Source: Clostridiales bacterium
GTDB taxonomy: Bacteria > Bacillota > Clostridia > Oscillospirales > Ruminococcaceae
DNA length: 39,711 bases
Direction: 5' to 3'
Assembly: GCA_012519635.1 (NCBI GenBank)
Contig: JAAYPV010000099.1
Coordinates: 1 to 39,711 of the forward strand
Shown here: positions 23,355 to 33,366 of the stretch, piece after piece
How the letters are laid out: every line of letters begins with the position of its first letter
Numbering within the stretch: position 1 is the first letter of the stretch
Program-made: the position numbers and the translations under genes
The notes under the pieces: model-generated
What the model was told of the DNA's origin: nothing
The model's database searches: none
Seen by the model: the letters and a program-made list of their open reading frames with translations, nothing else

Positions 23355-24071
23355 ATGGATTTACAAAAGGTGGAACAGTTGTATGAGGGAAAGGCTAAAA
23401 AGGTATATGCTACTAATAACCCAGATTATGTTATAGTTGACTACAAGGATGACGCTACTGCTTTTAATGGCGAAAAAAAGGGTACCATTAACAATAAAGG
23501 AATTATAAATAATAGGGTAACAAATCATCTTATGAAGATGCTTGAAAAGGAAGGAATTCCAACACATTTTGTTGAAGAAATTTCTGATAGAGAAACAATT
23601 GTTAAGAAGGTTACAATAGTACCTCTTGAAGTTATAGTTAGAAATATTGCAGCTGGTTCATTGTCAAAAAGAATAGGCTTGCCTGAAGGAACAAAGCTTG
23701 GTAAAACTGTATTGGAATTTTGCTATAAGGATGATGCTTTAGGTGACCCAATGGTGAATGAATATCATATCTTGGCAATGGAGTGGTGCACAAAAGAGGA
23801 ATTGGAACTAATTTCAGATTATTCTTTAAAGGTAAATGATTTACTTTCAGCATATCTCAAAGATTTAAATATTGAACTAATTGATTTTAAGCTTGAATTT
23901 GGCAAAACAAGTGATGGAACAATCGTTCTTGCAGACGAAATTTCTCCTGATACATGTCGTTTCTGGGATAGTACAACAGGTGAGAAGCTAGATAAGGATA
24001 GGTTCAGACGTGATCTTGGTGGAGAAGAAGATGCATATAAGGAAATTATGAAAAGACTTTTAGGCGAATAA
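23355..24071 (+). CDS. purC: SAICAR synthase
   Basis: A 238-aa ATP-dependent ligase joining CAIR and aspartate. Typical segments are [38 protein letters not shown]-like ([15 protein letters not shown]), IDFKLEFGK and [11 protein letters not shown]. Length is normal. CGGAGG lies 9 bases before the ATG. It is 60 bases after purE. Confidence 0.97.
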   Translation: MDLQKVEQLYEGKAKKVYATNNPDYVIVDYKDDATAFNGEKKGTINNKGIINNRVTNHLMKMLEKEGIPTHFVEEISDRETIVKKVTIVPLEVIVRNIAAGSLSKRIGLPEGTKLGKTVLEFCYKDDALGDPMVNEYHILAMEWCTKEELELISDYSLKVNDLLSAYLKDLNIELIDFKLEFGKTSDGTIVLADEISPDTCRFWDSTTGEKLDKDRFRRDLGGEEDAYKEIMKRLLGE

Positions 24072-24116
24072 TTTAATTTTAATTAAAGAATCTTAAATTA
24101 AAGTGAGGCCAAAATT

Positions 24117-25538
24117 TTGAATAAGATTAATGAAGAATGTGGAGTTTTTGGAATTTATAGTAAAATTAATAACTCCGATGTAACATTACGAACATATAGG
24201 GCACTTTATGCTCTTCAACACAGAGGTCAGGAAAGCTGCGGAATTGTTGTTAATGACAAGGGTGTTTTTTCATATCATAAGGATTTGGGATTAGTGCCTG
24301 AGGTATTTGATAAAACTCATATTGACAGACTAGGCGATGGAAATATTTCAATAGGTCATGTACGCTATTCAACAACAGGAAAGCCTAACCGTTCAAATGC
24401 TCAACCATTAGTTGTTAGGCATATTAAAGGGCCTATGTCGATTGCACATAATGGAAATTTAATTAATGCAAGACAATTAAGAGAAGAATATGAGTTAAAG
24501 GGTGGTATATTCCACAACACAAATGATACTGAGGTAATTTCATATGTAATTACTGAGCAAAGGCTTATTCAACCTTCAATAGAGAAGGCTGTTGAACAGG
24601 CTTTGTATAAAATCAAAGGTGCTTATTCATTAATTATCATGTCGCCTCAAAAACTTATTGCAGCAAGGGATCCACATGGTTTCAAGCCTCTATGCATGGG
24701 AAAATGCAGTGATGGCTCTATTGTGTTTGCATCTGAATCATGTGCGTTGGATAGTGTTGGTGCTGAATTTGAAAGAGACATACTACCGGGAGAAATTGTA
24801 GTAGTAAATGAAGAAGGAATTCGTTCGATAAAAACACATTGTGGAAAAAAACCTTCTTTATGTGTTTTTGAATTTGTTTACTTTGCAAGACCTGACTCTG
24901 TTATGGAAGGTGTTACTGTTCAAACAGCCAGATTAAGGGCAGGCAAGTATTTGTGGGAGGAACATCCAGTAGATGCTGATGTTGTTATTGGCGTTCCTGA
25001 TAGTGGACTTGATGCTGCATTAGGCTTTGCTAATGCATCTGGAATTCCATATGGGGTAGGATTTATTAAAAACAGATATGTTGGAAGAACATTTATACAG
25101 CCTACACAAGCACAGCGTACTGATGCAGTAAGAATCAAGCTGAATGTAGTTAAGGAAGTAGTAAAGGGTAAAAAAGTTGTACTTATTGATGATAGTATTG
25201 TAAGAGGTACTACCAGTGCAAGAATTGTAAATTTACTTAGGGAGGCTGGTGCTAAAGAGGTTCACATGAGAATATCGAGTCCTCCATTTACCAACCCATG
25301 CTATTTCGGAACAGATATTGATAGTAAGGATAAGTTGATAGCATGTAAAATGGAAATAAGTGATATAGCAAAACATATAGGTGTTGATTCACTTGGGTAT
25401 TTAAGTATAGAAGGTGTATTAAATATAGCTAAGGAGGCAGACTGTTCATTCTGTACAGGTTGCTTTACTGGCAAATATCCTATAGAAGTGCCAAAAGAGA
25501 TGCCAAAGGATAAGTTTGAAAAGAGGATTGGACAATAA
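24117..25538 (+). CDS. purF: Amidophosphoribosyltransferase
   Basis: A 473-aa first-step enzyme of purine synthesis (PRPP plus glutamine to phosphoribosylamine). A short propeptide MNKINEE precedes catalytic Cys8 (CGVFGIY), the N-terminal nucleophile after processing. The glutaminase half has HRGQES and GHVRYSTTG; the transferase half has VVLIDDSIVRGTT. CSFCTGC near the end and NPCYFG supply the [4Fe-4S] cysteines of the B. subtilis-type enzyme. The start is TTG with GTGAGG about 8 bases upstream; no other start precedes the Cys. Confidence 0.96.
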   Translation: MNKINEECGVFGIYSKINNSDVTLRTYRALYALQHRGQESCGIVVNDKGVFSYHKDLGLVPEVFDKTHIDRLGDGNISIGHVRYSTTGKPNRSNAQPLVVRHIKGPMSIAHNGNLINARQLREEYELKGGIFHNTNDTEVISYVITEQRLIQPSIEKAVEQALYKIKGAYSLIIMSPQKLIAARDPHGFKPLCMGKCSDGSIVFASESCALDSVGAEFERDILPGEIVVVNEEGIRSIKTHCGKKPSLCVFEFVYFARPDSVMEGVTVQTARLRAGKYLWEEHPVDADVVIGVPDSGLDAALGFANASGIPYGVGFIKNRYVGRTFIQPTQAQRTDAVRIKLNVVKEVVKGKKVVLIDDSIVRGTTSARIVNLLREAGAKEVHMRISSPPFTNPCYFGTDIDSKDKLIACKMEISDIAKHIGVDSLGYLSIEGVLNIAKEADCSFCTGCFTGKYPIEVPKEMPKDKFEKRIGQ

Positions 25539-25580
25539 TAATATTTACAAAATAAGCATTGAATTTATGGAGGAATTTAA

Positions 25581-26615
25581 ATGAAAAGCTATTCGGAAAG
25601 CTATAAAGCAGCAGGAGTTGATGTTACTGCCGGTTACAAGGCGGTAGAATTGATGAAATCACATATTGCAAGGACAATGATAAAGGGTGCAAATACAGAC
25701 ATCGGTGGATTTGGTGGACTTTTTGAATTGGACATGACAGGTATAAACAAACCTGTTATGGTTGCTGGAACTGATGGTGTAGGAACAAAGCTAAAGATTG
25801 CATTTATGGTTGATAAACATGATACAGTTGGAATAGACTGTGTTGCAATGTGTGTAAATGACATTATTTGCTGTGGAGCAAAGCCGTTGTTTTTCCTTGA
25901 TTATATTGCTACAGGCAAAAATTATCCTGAAAAAATTGCTGAGATTGTTTCGGGAATATCAGAGGGCTGTGTGCAGGCAGGCTGTGCATTAATTGGTGGA
26001 GAAACAGCTGAGATGCCGGGATTTTATCCTATTGACGAATACGATTTAGCTGGATTTGCAGTTGGTATTGTTGACAAGGATAAAATAATACAACCGAATG
26101 AGCAAAAGGCTGGAGATGTTCTGATTGCATTAAAATCAAGTGGTGTTCATTCAAATGGCTTTTCATTAATAAGAAAGGTATTTACAGTAAACGGACAAAC
26201 ACTAGCTAGATATTTTTCTGACCTTACCTGCACACTAGGTGAGTGTCTGATGACTCCTACAAAGATATATGTAAAGTCAATTTTAAACCTAATAGAGGAA
26301 GTTAAGGTAAAATCAATAACCCACGTAACTGGTGGTGGATTTTATGAGAATATTCCGCGTTCATTGCCAGATGGTATATCAGCAAAGATAGAAAAAGGTT
26401 CCGTACAGATATTACCTATATTTGAATTAATTGCAAGAACAGGTCATATTCCAGAAAGAGATATGTTTAACACATTTAATATGGGTGTTGGAATGATTGT
26501 TTCAGTAGATAAAAATGATGTAGATAAGACACTTGCCTCCTTGAAAGCAAGTGGAGAAGAGGCATATGTAATCGGAGAACTTGTAAATAGTGATGAGGGA
26601 GTAATAATGTGTTAG
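25581..26615 (+). CDS. purM: AIR synthase
   Basis: A 344-aa PurM (FGAM cyclo-ligase). Typical segments are [69 protein letters not shown] and [21 protein letters not shown] precedes the ATG. The FGAM synthase gene purL that would supply its substrate is not in the window. Confidence 0.97.
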   Translation: MKSYSESYKAAGVDVTAGYKAVELMKSHIARTMIKGANTDIGGFGGLFELDMTGINKPVMVAGTDGVGTKLKIAFMVDKHDTVGIDCVAMCVNDIICCGAKPLFFLDYIATGKNYPEKIAEIVSGISEGCVQAGCALIGGETAEMPGFYPIDEYDLAGFAVGIVDKDKIIQPNEQKAGDVLIALKSSGVHSNGFSLIRKVFTVNGQTLARYFSDLTCTLGECLMTPTKIYVKSILNLIEEVKVKSITHVTGGGFYENIPRSLPDGISAKIEKGSVQILPIFELIARTGHIPERDMFNTFNMGVGMIVSVDKNDVDKTLASLKASGEEAYVIGELVNSDEGVIMC

Positions 26616-26678
26616 TCTAATTATATTTCTCAGACTATGTGAAACATACAATTTGTAGGCATTAAAGGAGCGGTTGTC

Positions 26679-27308
26679 ATGAAAAATATAGTGGTACTTG
26701 TATCAGGTGGAGGGACAAATCTGCAAGCATTGATAGATGCTCAAAACAGGGGAGAGATTATAAACGGAAAAATTTCATGCGTAATATCCTCTAAATCAAA
26801 TGCATATGCACTAACAAGGGCGATAAATAACGGTATTCCAACCAGGGTTATACAGACTAAGGATTATAAGGATAATATTTCTTATAGTAAAGCCATTCAC
26901 GAGGCTTTATATGAAGAATATGCCGATGTCGTAGTTCTTGCTGGTTTCATGACAATACTTGATGCATTAGTAATAAAAGCCTATCCTAACAAGATAATCA
27001 ATGTTCATCCATCCTTAATACCATCATTTTGTGGTAAAGGTTATTATGGACTTAATGTTCATAAGGCAGTACTTGAATCGGGGGTAAAATTAACAGGTGC
27101 AACTGTTCATTTTGTAAATGAGATACCTGATGGTGGTGCAATTATTATGCAAAAGGCTGTTGAGGTTAAGAGAGGAGATACTCCTGAGATTTTACAAAAG
27201 CGCGTAATGGAAGAAGCGGAATGGAATATATTACCTAAATCGATTTCCTTATTCTGCCAGGAAAAGATTGAAGTTATAGATAACAAGGCATTTATAATAG
27301 AGGAATAA
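26679..27308 (+). CDS. purN: GAR formyltransferase
   Basis: A 209-aa folate-dependent PurN. The catalytic set is seen in INVHPSLIPSF and GATVHFVNEIPDGG, with the N-terminal VLVSGGGTNLQALIDA. In place of the common FxGxxxH it has SFCGKGYYGLNVH, as in other clostridia. AAAGGAG precedes the ATG. Confidence 0.95.
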   Translation: MKNIVVLVSGGGTNLQALIDAQNRGEIINGKISCVISSKSNAYALTRAINNGIPTRVIQTKDYKDNISYSKAIHEALYEEYADVVVLAGFMTILDALVIKAYPNKIINVHPSLIPSFCGKGYYGLNVHKAVLESGVKLTGATVHFVNEIPDGGAIIMQKAVEVKRGDTPEILQKRVMEEAEWNILPKSISLFCQEKIEVIDNKAFIIEE

Positions 27309-27335
27309 GTTCCTGTTTAATACGGAGGATAATAA

Positions 27336-28049
27336 ATGGAAATGATTTCAATAAAAAAAGAACTTAAAAGTAATTCCTATCCGGGTAGAGGAATTATTAT
27401 AGGCAAATCTAAAAATGGAGGTAAGGCTGTTATTGCGTATTTTATCATGGGAAGAAGCGAAAACAGCCGTAATAGAATTTTTGTTGAGGATGGAGATGGC
27501 ATCAGAACAGAAGCATTTGATCCATCTAAAATGGTTGATCCAAGTCTAATAATATATTCGCCTGTTAAGGTATTAGGTAATAAGGTTATTGTTACAAATG
27601 GTGACCAGACCGATACGATATATGAATTAATGAATAAGCAGTTTACATTTGAGCAAGCTCTCAGAACAAGGGAGTTTGAGCCAGATGCGCCTAATTTTAC
27701 TCCAAGAATTTCTGGAATAGTGAAGCTTGAGGATAATGATATTAATTATGCAATTTCAATTTTAAAAACTGCAAATGGAAATAGTCAATCATGTCAGCGT
27801 TTTAATTTTGCCTATAATAATCCTATAAATGGCGAGGGACATTTTATTCATACCTATAAATGTGACGGTGACCCTTTGCCAAGCTTTGAGGGTGAGCCAA
27901 AGCTTATCTCTATACCTGATGATATAGATGAGTTTGCAAATTTACTTTGGGATAGCTTAAATGAAGAAAACAAGGTATCTCTTTTTGTCAGATACATTGA
28001 TTTAAAATCAAATGAAGTAGCAAGTAGAATTATTAATAAAAATAAATAA
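27336..28049 (+). CDS. purO: PurO-type IMP cyclohydrolase
   Basis: A 237-aa protein resembling the archaeal-type IMP cyclohydrolase (PF07826), which closes FAICAR to IMP. Seen are YPGRGIIIGKS, AVIAYFIMGRSENSRNR, FDPSKMVDPSLIIY and FEPDAPNFTPRISG. It sits directly before a stand-alone AICAR transformylase that lacks the usual cyclohydrolase half of PurH, so it supplies the missing activity. The symbol is given by analogy. CGGAGG precedes the ATG; the gap to purN is 27 bases. Confidence 0.88.
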   Translation: MEMISIKKELKSNSYPGRGIIIGKSKNGGKAVIAYFIMGRSENSRNRIFVEDGDGIRTEAFDPSKMVDPSLIIYSPVKVLGNKVIVTNGDQTDTIYELMNKQFTFEQALRTREFEPDAPNFTPRISGIVKLEDNDINYAISILKTANGNSQSCQRFNFAYNNPINGEGHFIHTYKCDGDPLPSFEGEPKLISIPDDIDEFANLLWDSLNEENKVSLFVRYIDLKSNEVASRIINKNK

Positions 28050-28125
28050 ATACATGAATATATTCCTTTATTAATTTAAATGTAATTTAAAAAGTATAAA
28101 TATTAGTCGGAACAAGGAGTAACAT

Positions 28126-29304
28126 ATGTCAAATGAATTAAAATTAAAATACGGATGTAATCCTAACCAGAAACCATCCAGAATATTTATTGAAGATGGT
28201 GAATTACCGATAGAAGTATTAAATGGTAATCCAGGATATATAAATTTACTTGATGCGTTTAATGGCTGGCAACTTGTAAAAGAGCTTAAGGCCTCAACTG
28301 GTATGTGTGCAGCGACATCTTTTAAGCATGTTTCACCTGCAGGTGCTGCAATTGGTGTGCCATTAACCGATACATTAAAAAAAGTTTATTTTGTTGATGA
28401 TTTAGGTGAGCTATCACCATTGGCTTGTGCATATGCTAGGGCTAGAGGTGCGGATAGAATGTCATCGTATGGTGACTTTATCGCATTGTCTGATATTTGT
28501 GATGCCTCAACTGCAAAAATTATTCAGCGTGAGGTATCTGACGGAATTATTGCTCCTGGCTATACATATGAGGCATTGGAGATACTCAAATCCAAAAGAA
28601 AGGGAACATATAATATTATAAAAATAGATGAAAATTATGTTCCAAACGCAATTGAGCACAAGCAAGTTTTTGGAATAACATTTGAACAAGGTAGAAATGA
28701 TTTAGTAATTGATAACACACTGCTTAAAAATATTGTTACAGAAAATAAGGATATTCCAGATGATAAAAAGTGTGATTTGATTATATCTTTAATTACATTA
28801 AAATATACACAATCAAATTCTGTATGCTATGTTAAGGATGGTCAGGCAATTGGTATCGGTGCTGGCCAGCAATCAAGAATTCACTGCACAAGGCTTGCTG
28901 GAAACAAAGCAGATATCTGGTGGCTAAGACAGTCTGAACAAGTTTTGGGCTTAAAGTTTGTAGATAATATTCGTAGAGCAGATAGGGATAATGCTATTGA
29001 CATATATCTTTCTGATGATTATATGGATGTACTTGCTGATGGAGTATGGCAGGGCATTTTCAAGGAAAAGCCTGAGGTTTTTACAAAGGAAATGAAGGAA
29101 GAATGGCTTAAAAAGAATACAGGTGTATGCTTAGGTTCTGATGCATTTTTCCCATTTGGTGATAATATTGAGCGTGCTTATAAAAGTGGTGTATCATATA
29201 TTGCACAGCCTGGTGGCTCTATCAGGGATGATAATGTTATTGAAACATGTAATAAGTATAATATAGCTATGGCATTTACAGGAATACGATTATTCCATCA
29301 TTAA
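28126..29304 (+). CDS. purH: AICAR transformylase, stand-alone (PurH C-terminal domain)
   Basis: A 392-aa protein with only the formyltransferase part of PurH. It opens LKYGCNPNQKPS where bifunctional PurH has this motif near residue 200. The catalytic Lys67-His68 lies in SFKHVSPAG. Other parts are GDFIALSD, IGIGAGQQSR, DAFFPFGDN and QPGGSIRDD. It turns AICAR into FAICAR with 10-formyl-THF. No MGS-like cyclohydrolase domain precedes it; PurO upstream takes that role. AAGGAG lies before the ATG. Confidence 0.93.
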   Translation: MSNELKLKYGCNPNQKPSRIFIEDGELPIEVLNGNPGYINLLDAFNGWQLVKELKASTGMCAATSFKHVSPAGAAIGVPLTDTLKKVYFVDDLGELSPLACAYARARGADRMSSYGDFIALSDICDASTAKIIQREVSDGIIAPGYTYEALEILKSKRKGTYNIIKIDENYVPNAIEHKQVFGITFEQGRNDLVIDNTLLKNIVTENKDIPDDKKCDLIISLITLKYTQSNSVCYVKDGQAIGIGAGQQSRIHCTRLAGNKADIWWLRQSEQVLGLKFVDNIRRADRDNAIDIYLSDDYMDVLADGVWQGIFKEKPEVFTKEMKEEWLKKNTGVCLGSDAFFPFGDNIERAYKSGVSYIAQPGGSIRDDNVIETCNKYNIAMAFTGIRLFHH

Positions 29305-29323
29305 TTAAAATGGAGTATGGGTT

Positions 29324-29488
29324 ATGAAGGACAGAAAGGTTTTCACAATTATAGGTGTATTTTGCATACTTTTGGCGATTGGGGTTATTATTTTTGCGTT
29401 AGTTAAAGGTAATGAGTTTAACTTTCTTATGATATTGCCGCTTATTTTTGCAGTAAGCTGTTTAGTTATTGCGAGAACATCAAAATGA
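29324..29488 (+). CDS. Small two-helix membrane protein (54 aa)
   Basis: An ORF too short for the track: MKDRKVFTIIGVFCILLAIG, a loop with KGNEFNF, a second helix LMILPLIFAVSCLVIA and the tail RTSK. GGAG lies 8 bases before the ATG. It is 19 bases after the transformylase and 15 before purD, so its placement is that of a real operon member. The charge pattern suggests both ends are in the cytoplasm. No family is recognised. Confidence 0.65.
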   Translation: MKDRKVFTIIGVFCILLAIGVIIFALVKGNEFNFLMILPLIFAVSCLVIARTSK

Positions 29489-29503
29489 CCATTGGAGGTA
29501 AAA

Positions 29504-30787
29504 ATGAAAGTATTAGTTGTTGGCGGTGGTGGCCGTGAACATGGGATTATAATGAAGCTTGCAGAAAGCAGTAAGGTAGATAAACTTTATTGCACTCCTG
29601 GTAACGGAGGAATCTCAAAATACGCTGAATGTTTTTCAGTTAAAGCAGATGATATAGATGGTGTTGTAGAACTTGCTAAGAAAATTTCAGCAGATATGGT
29701 TGTAGTTGCACCTGATGACCCACTTGTTTTAGGAATGGTTGATGCACTTAATGCCGAAGGTTTTATGACATTTGGTCCAAATAAAATGGCTGCTATAATA
29801 GAGGGAAGCAAGGTTTTTTCTAAAAACTTAATGAAGAAATACAATATTCCTACTGCAAAATATGAAGTATTTGATAATGCAAATGATGCTATTTCATATG
29901 TTGAAAAGGAGAACACATATCCAACTGTCGTAAAAGCTGATGGTCTTGCATTGGGTAAGGGAGTAATTATTGCTAAAAACTTTGATGAAGCTAAGGCTGC
30001 TATTCATTCCATTATGGATGATAAAATCTTTGGTGAAAGTGGTTCAAGGGTTGTAATTGAAGAATTTCTAACTGGTCCGGAAATATCCGTACTATGTTTT
30101 ACTGATGGAAAAGCAATCAAGCCTATGGTATCATCAATGGACCATAAGAGAGCATTGGACAATGATGAGGGATTGAATACTGGTGGTATGGGAACAGTAT
30201 CGCCTAATCCTTATTACACAAAGAGTATAGCTGATGAGTGTATGGAGAATATATTTAAGCCTACTATTGATGCTATGAATAGAGAAGGTAGAAAGTTTAA
30301 GGGTTGTTTATACTTTGGATTAATGCTTACTCCTGGTGGTGTAAAGGTTATAGAGTATAATTGTAGGCTTGGCGATCCTGAAACACAAGTTGTATTACCA
30401 TTGCTAAAGACTGATTTATTTGAAATTATGCTTGCTATTTATGAAGAAAGACTTGAGGAAGTTGATATAGAGTGGGAGGATGGCTCTGTTGCTTGTGTAA
30501 TTTTAGCAAGTGGTGGTTATCCTCAAAAATATGAGAGCGGAAAGCAAATTAAAGGACTGAATGAAAACGGACAAATAGAAAATGCATTTATTTATCATGC
30601 TGGAACAAAATATGAAAATGGTTTCTTCTTAACTTCTGGTGGAAGAGTTTTAGGTGTTACTGCAAAGGGCATGGACTTACAGGAGGCTTTGGATAAAGCA
30701 TATAAAACTGTAAATTTAATAAGCTTTGAGGGAATGCATTATAGGAAAGATATAGGAAAGAAAGCACTTTTGGCATTAAATAAGTAA
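29504..30787 (+). CDS. purD: GAR synthetase
   Basis: A 427-aa ATP-grasp ligase joining phosphoribosylamine and glycine. Seen are MKVLVVGGGGREHGI, VVKADGLALGKGVI, EEFLTGPEISVLCF, DHKRALDNDEGLNTGGMG and EYNCRLGDPETQV. The ATG at 29504 follows GGAGG by 5 bases; the TTG in the track overlaps the ribosome site and is rejected. It is the last purine gene. Confidence 0.97.
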   Translation: MKVLVVGGGGREHGIIMKLAESSKVDKLYCTPGNGGISKYAECFSVKADDIDGVVELAKKISADMVVVAPDDPLVLGMVDALNAEGFMTFGPNKMAAIIEGSKVFSKNLMKKYNIPTAKYEVFDNANDAISYVEKENTYPTVVKADGLALGKGVIIAKNFDEAKAAIHSIMDDKIFGESGSRVVIEEFLTGPEISVLCFTDGKAIKPMVSSMDHKRALDNDEGLNTGGMGTVSPNPYYTKSIADECMENIFKPTIDAMNREGRKFKGCLYFGLMLTPGGVKVIEYNCRLGDPETQVVLPLLKTDLFEIMLAIYEERLEEVDIEWEDGSVACVILASGGYPQKYESGKQIKGLNENGQIENAFIYHAGTKYENGFFLTSGGRVLGVTAKGMDLQEALDKAYKTVNLISFEGMHYRKDIGKKALLALNK

Positions 30788-30808
30788 TTTAGTAAGGGAG
30801 GCTTGCAG

Positions 30809-31435
30809 TTGAAAAAGCTCATCAATTTTAAAAATTGTATAATTATGGGTATATACTCAAATATAATGTTCATATTATTCATAATTATCTGCTTATTTTA
30901 CTATGACTTATATGGCAATTCTGGAATTGCAAGTACTCCGTTTGAGATTATAGCATATACTGTTGAAGCATTAGGTTTTATTTTGATGAGTATTTCAATT
31001 ATTGGAATTATTTTAGTAGTCAGACAAAGAATGATTATGAAAGTCCTTATGGCAGTATATTTAGTTCTAGAAGTCGTCATTATGCTTGCTGATTTCCAAT
31101 TTCTATCGCTTGGTGATTGGTATAATGGTTACTCAAAAGTATTAATCATTTCACATGCTATTTTTTCAGCATTTGTTTGTTTAAGCTATATGTCACTTGA
31201 TTATAAAAAAATTCCCTTTCAGATTATAGTAGGGATTGCGTCCTGTATTATGCTTGCAGGTATGTTTTGTATTATTTTTAATATAAGGATTTATGCCAGT
31301 GTACTTACTAATTCATTTGCTTACCTTTTCCTTTATATAGCAATGTTGATTCAGTTGAATCTGGAGGTTTTACAGGTTGATTGTTATGGTGACAGAGCAA
31401 CTGTAGCTGAATATAAAAGCTCATTTTTTGATTAG
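30809..31435 (+). CDS. Six-helix membrane protein, unknown function
   Basis: A 208-aa hydrophobic protein with about six helices (near 12-33, 45-70, 75-95, 108-130, 137-158 and 163-185) and a short acidic cytoplasmic tail. No catalytic motif or family is recognised. The start is TTG at 30809, 7 bases after GGAGG; the TTG at 30803 is too close to that site. It lies between purD and uvrC with 21-22 base gaps, so it is in the same transcript by position. Confidence 0.65.
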   Translation: MKKLINFKNCIIMGIYSNIMFILFIIICLFYYDLYGNSGIASTPFEIIAYTVEALGFILMSISIIGIILVVRQRMIMKVLMAVYLVLEVVIMLADFQFLSLGDWYNGYSKVLIISHAIFSAFVCLSYMSLDYKKIPFQIIVGIASCIMLAGMFCIIFNIRIYASVLTNSFAYLFLYIAMLIQLNLEVLQVDCYGDRATVAEYKSSFFD

Positions 31436-31457
31436 TACTTTGGAGGTGTAGCCCTAA

Positions 31458-33278
31458 ATGAATGAACGCTTGCCTTATCTTCGTGAAAAGACATCAGGGC
31501 TAACAGTATCGCCGGGTGTATATATTATGAAGGATAAGCAGGGCAAAATAATATATATCGGGAAGGCTAAAAATCTTAAAAATCGTGTAACAAGCTATTT
31601 CAGGGAAACTCCGGACCATACGCCAAAAGTCAGCCAGATGGTATCATTAGTTTATGATTATGATTTTATTGTTACGGATACAGAATATGAAGCTTTGGTT
31701 TTGGAATGCAGTTTAATAAAGCAGCATAAGCCTAAATATAATATACTTTTAAAAGACGATAAGGGTTATCACTATATTAAGGTTTCTAAAGAGGCATATC
31801 CTAAGATAACTGCTGAAAAGCAGATAAGTAATGACGGTAGTATATATTTAGGTCCGTATACCAGCTCAGCTGTTACAAAACAAGCCGTTAATGAGGCTAA
31901 TTTGGTATTTAAGCTACCTACATGTAAACGAAGATTTCCACAGGAATTTAAAAAGGATCGTCCCTGTCTTTATTATTACATTAGTCAATGTATTGGTGTT
32001 TGTAAGGGTGATGTAAGTGCAGAGGAATATAATGAATTTGTGTCTCAGGCAATAGACTACATTAAAAGTGGAAGTAGTGCTTCAATTGAAAGAATGCAAA
32101 AGGAAATGGAGGAGGCAGCTGAAAATTTGGATTTTGAACGAGCTGCTGTACTTCGTGATAGAATTTCAGCGATATCGAAAGCCAGCCAATCACAGAAGAT
32201 TTTTGATAATGAGCTAAAGGATACTGATGTAATTGCGCTTGCACAAAATGTAGGTGCTTCATGTGTAGCACTTTTGATGTATCGTAATGGAAGATTATTT
32301 GATAAATCGACATATATTTTTAATGATGACGATACTGAAGAGGATATTTTAGAGGCATTTATTGTTCAATATTATCAAAGCAATGATATACCAAAGGTGA
32401 TATTGATTGAACGCGAATTACCTAATAAAGAGTTGATAGAAGAATTACTGCGTAAAAGATGTAATCATGCAGTAAATTTATTATATAGACAAAGAGGTAA
32501 TTCACTAAAGCTGATTATGCTTGCAAAGAATAACGCAAGCGAGCATTTATCATTAAGAGTTGGTCGCACAGGTAAGGAAATAATTGCGTTAGATGAACTA
32601 GCAAGGCTTTTAGGTATGGACAAACCGCCATTATATATAGAAGCATATGATATTTCAAATCTTGCATCAACTGCAATGGTTGCAGGAATGGCTGTATTTG
32701 AAAATGGAAGACCACTAAAGAGTGCATATAAGCGTTTTTCAATAAAGAATGTGGGTGCACAAAATGATTATGAATGTATGCGTGAGGTATTAGTTAGACG
32801 GTTTAACCGATATTTTGAGGGAGAGGAAAAGGGTTTTTTACGCTTGCCCGATTTAATATTAGTTGACGGTGGTAAGGGCCATGTTAATGCAGTTGAGCCT
32901 GTTTTACGGGAAATGGGTATTGATGTGCCTGTTTTTGGTCTTGTTAAGGATAGTAAGCATCGTACACGGGCAATTGCATCAAGTGGTTCAGAGATTTCAG
33001 TTACAAGTACTAAAGCAGCATTTATGCTTATCACAAAAATTCAAGATGAAATGCATCGTTTTGCTATATCATATCAGAGAAGTAAACACGCAAAAACTAC
33101 TTATGAATTGGAGCTTACAAAAATAAAAGGAATAGGTCTAAAAAAAGCACAAAAGCTATTAACAACATATAAAACAAAAAAAGCATTAAAATCTGCAACA
33201 GTTGATGAAATTTCAAAGCTTTTAGCAGTTAAAAATGAAACTGCAGTTGAAGTTTACAAATTTATAGAGAAATTATAG
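31458..33278 (+). CDS. uvrC: Excinuclease ABC subunit C
   Basis: A 606-aa nucleotide excision repair nuclease. The GIY-YIG domain (SPGVYIMKDKQGKIIYIGKA) makes the 3' cut, a UVR motif (EMEEAAENLDFERAAVLRDR) binds UvrB, the RNase H-like domain (AYDISNLAST, LILVDGGKGH) makes the 5' cut, and a helix-hairpin-helix pair (IKGIGLKKAQKLL) ends the protein. Length is normal. GGAGGTG precedes the ATG. Confidence 0.97.
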   Translation: MNERLPYLREKTSGLTVSPGVYIMKDKQGKIIYIGKAKNLKNRVTSYFRETPDHTPKVSQMVSLVYDYDFIVTDTEYEALVLECSLIKQHKPKYNILLKDDKGYHYIKVSKEAYPKITAEKQISNDGSIYLGPYTSSAVTKQAVNEANLVFKLPTCKRRFPQEFKKDRPCLYYYISQCIGVCKGDVSAEEYNEFVSQAIDYIKSGSSASIERMQKEMEEAAENLDFERAAVLRDRISAISKASQSQKIFDNELKDTDVIALAQNVGASCVALLMYRNGRLFDKSTYIFNDDDTEEDILEAFIVQYYQSNDIPKVILIERELPNKELIEELLRKRCNHAVNLLYRQRGNSLKLIMLAKNNASEHLSLRVGRTGKEIIALDELARLLGMDKPPLYIEAYDISNLASTAMVAGMAVFENGRPLKSAYKRFSIKNVGAQNDYECMREVLVRRFNRYFEGEEKGFLRLPDLILVDGGKGHVNAVEPVLREMGIDVPVFGLVKDSKHRTRAIASSGSEISVTSTKAAFMLITKIQDEMHRFAISYQRSKHAKTTYELELTKIKGIGLKKAQKLLTTYKTKKALKSATVDEISKLLAVKNETAVEVYKFIEKL

Positions 33279-33304
33279 ACAAGTATATAAAAATGATATA
33301 TAAT
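33276..33304 (+). promoter_or_regulatory. Promoter of rsmD-coaD
   Basis: TAGACA (33276-33281), a 17-base spacer and TATAAT (33299-33304). The -35 overlaps the uvrC stop codon. An 8-bp inverted repeat (TTAAGTAT at 33313, ATACTTAA at 33329) follows in the leader. Confidence 0.6.
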
Positions 33305-33366
33305 GTATTATGTTAAGTATTAAATAATATACTTAAAAGCTTTATAAAGTTAAGAGGAGTTAAGTA

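Noticed and set aside
33313-33336. TTAAGTAT/ATACTTAA inverted repeat as a terminator of uvrC
   Set aside because: Stem is AT-only with 8 pairs and no T-run follows; noted within the rsmD promoter entry instead.
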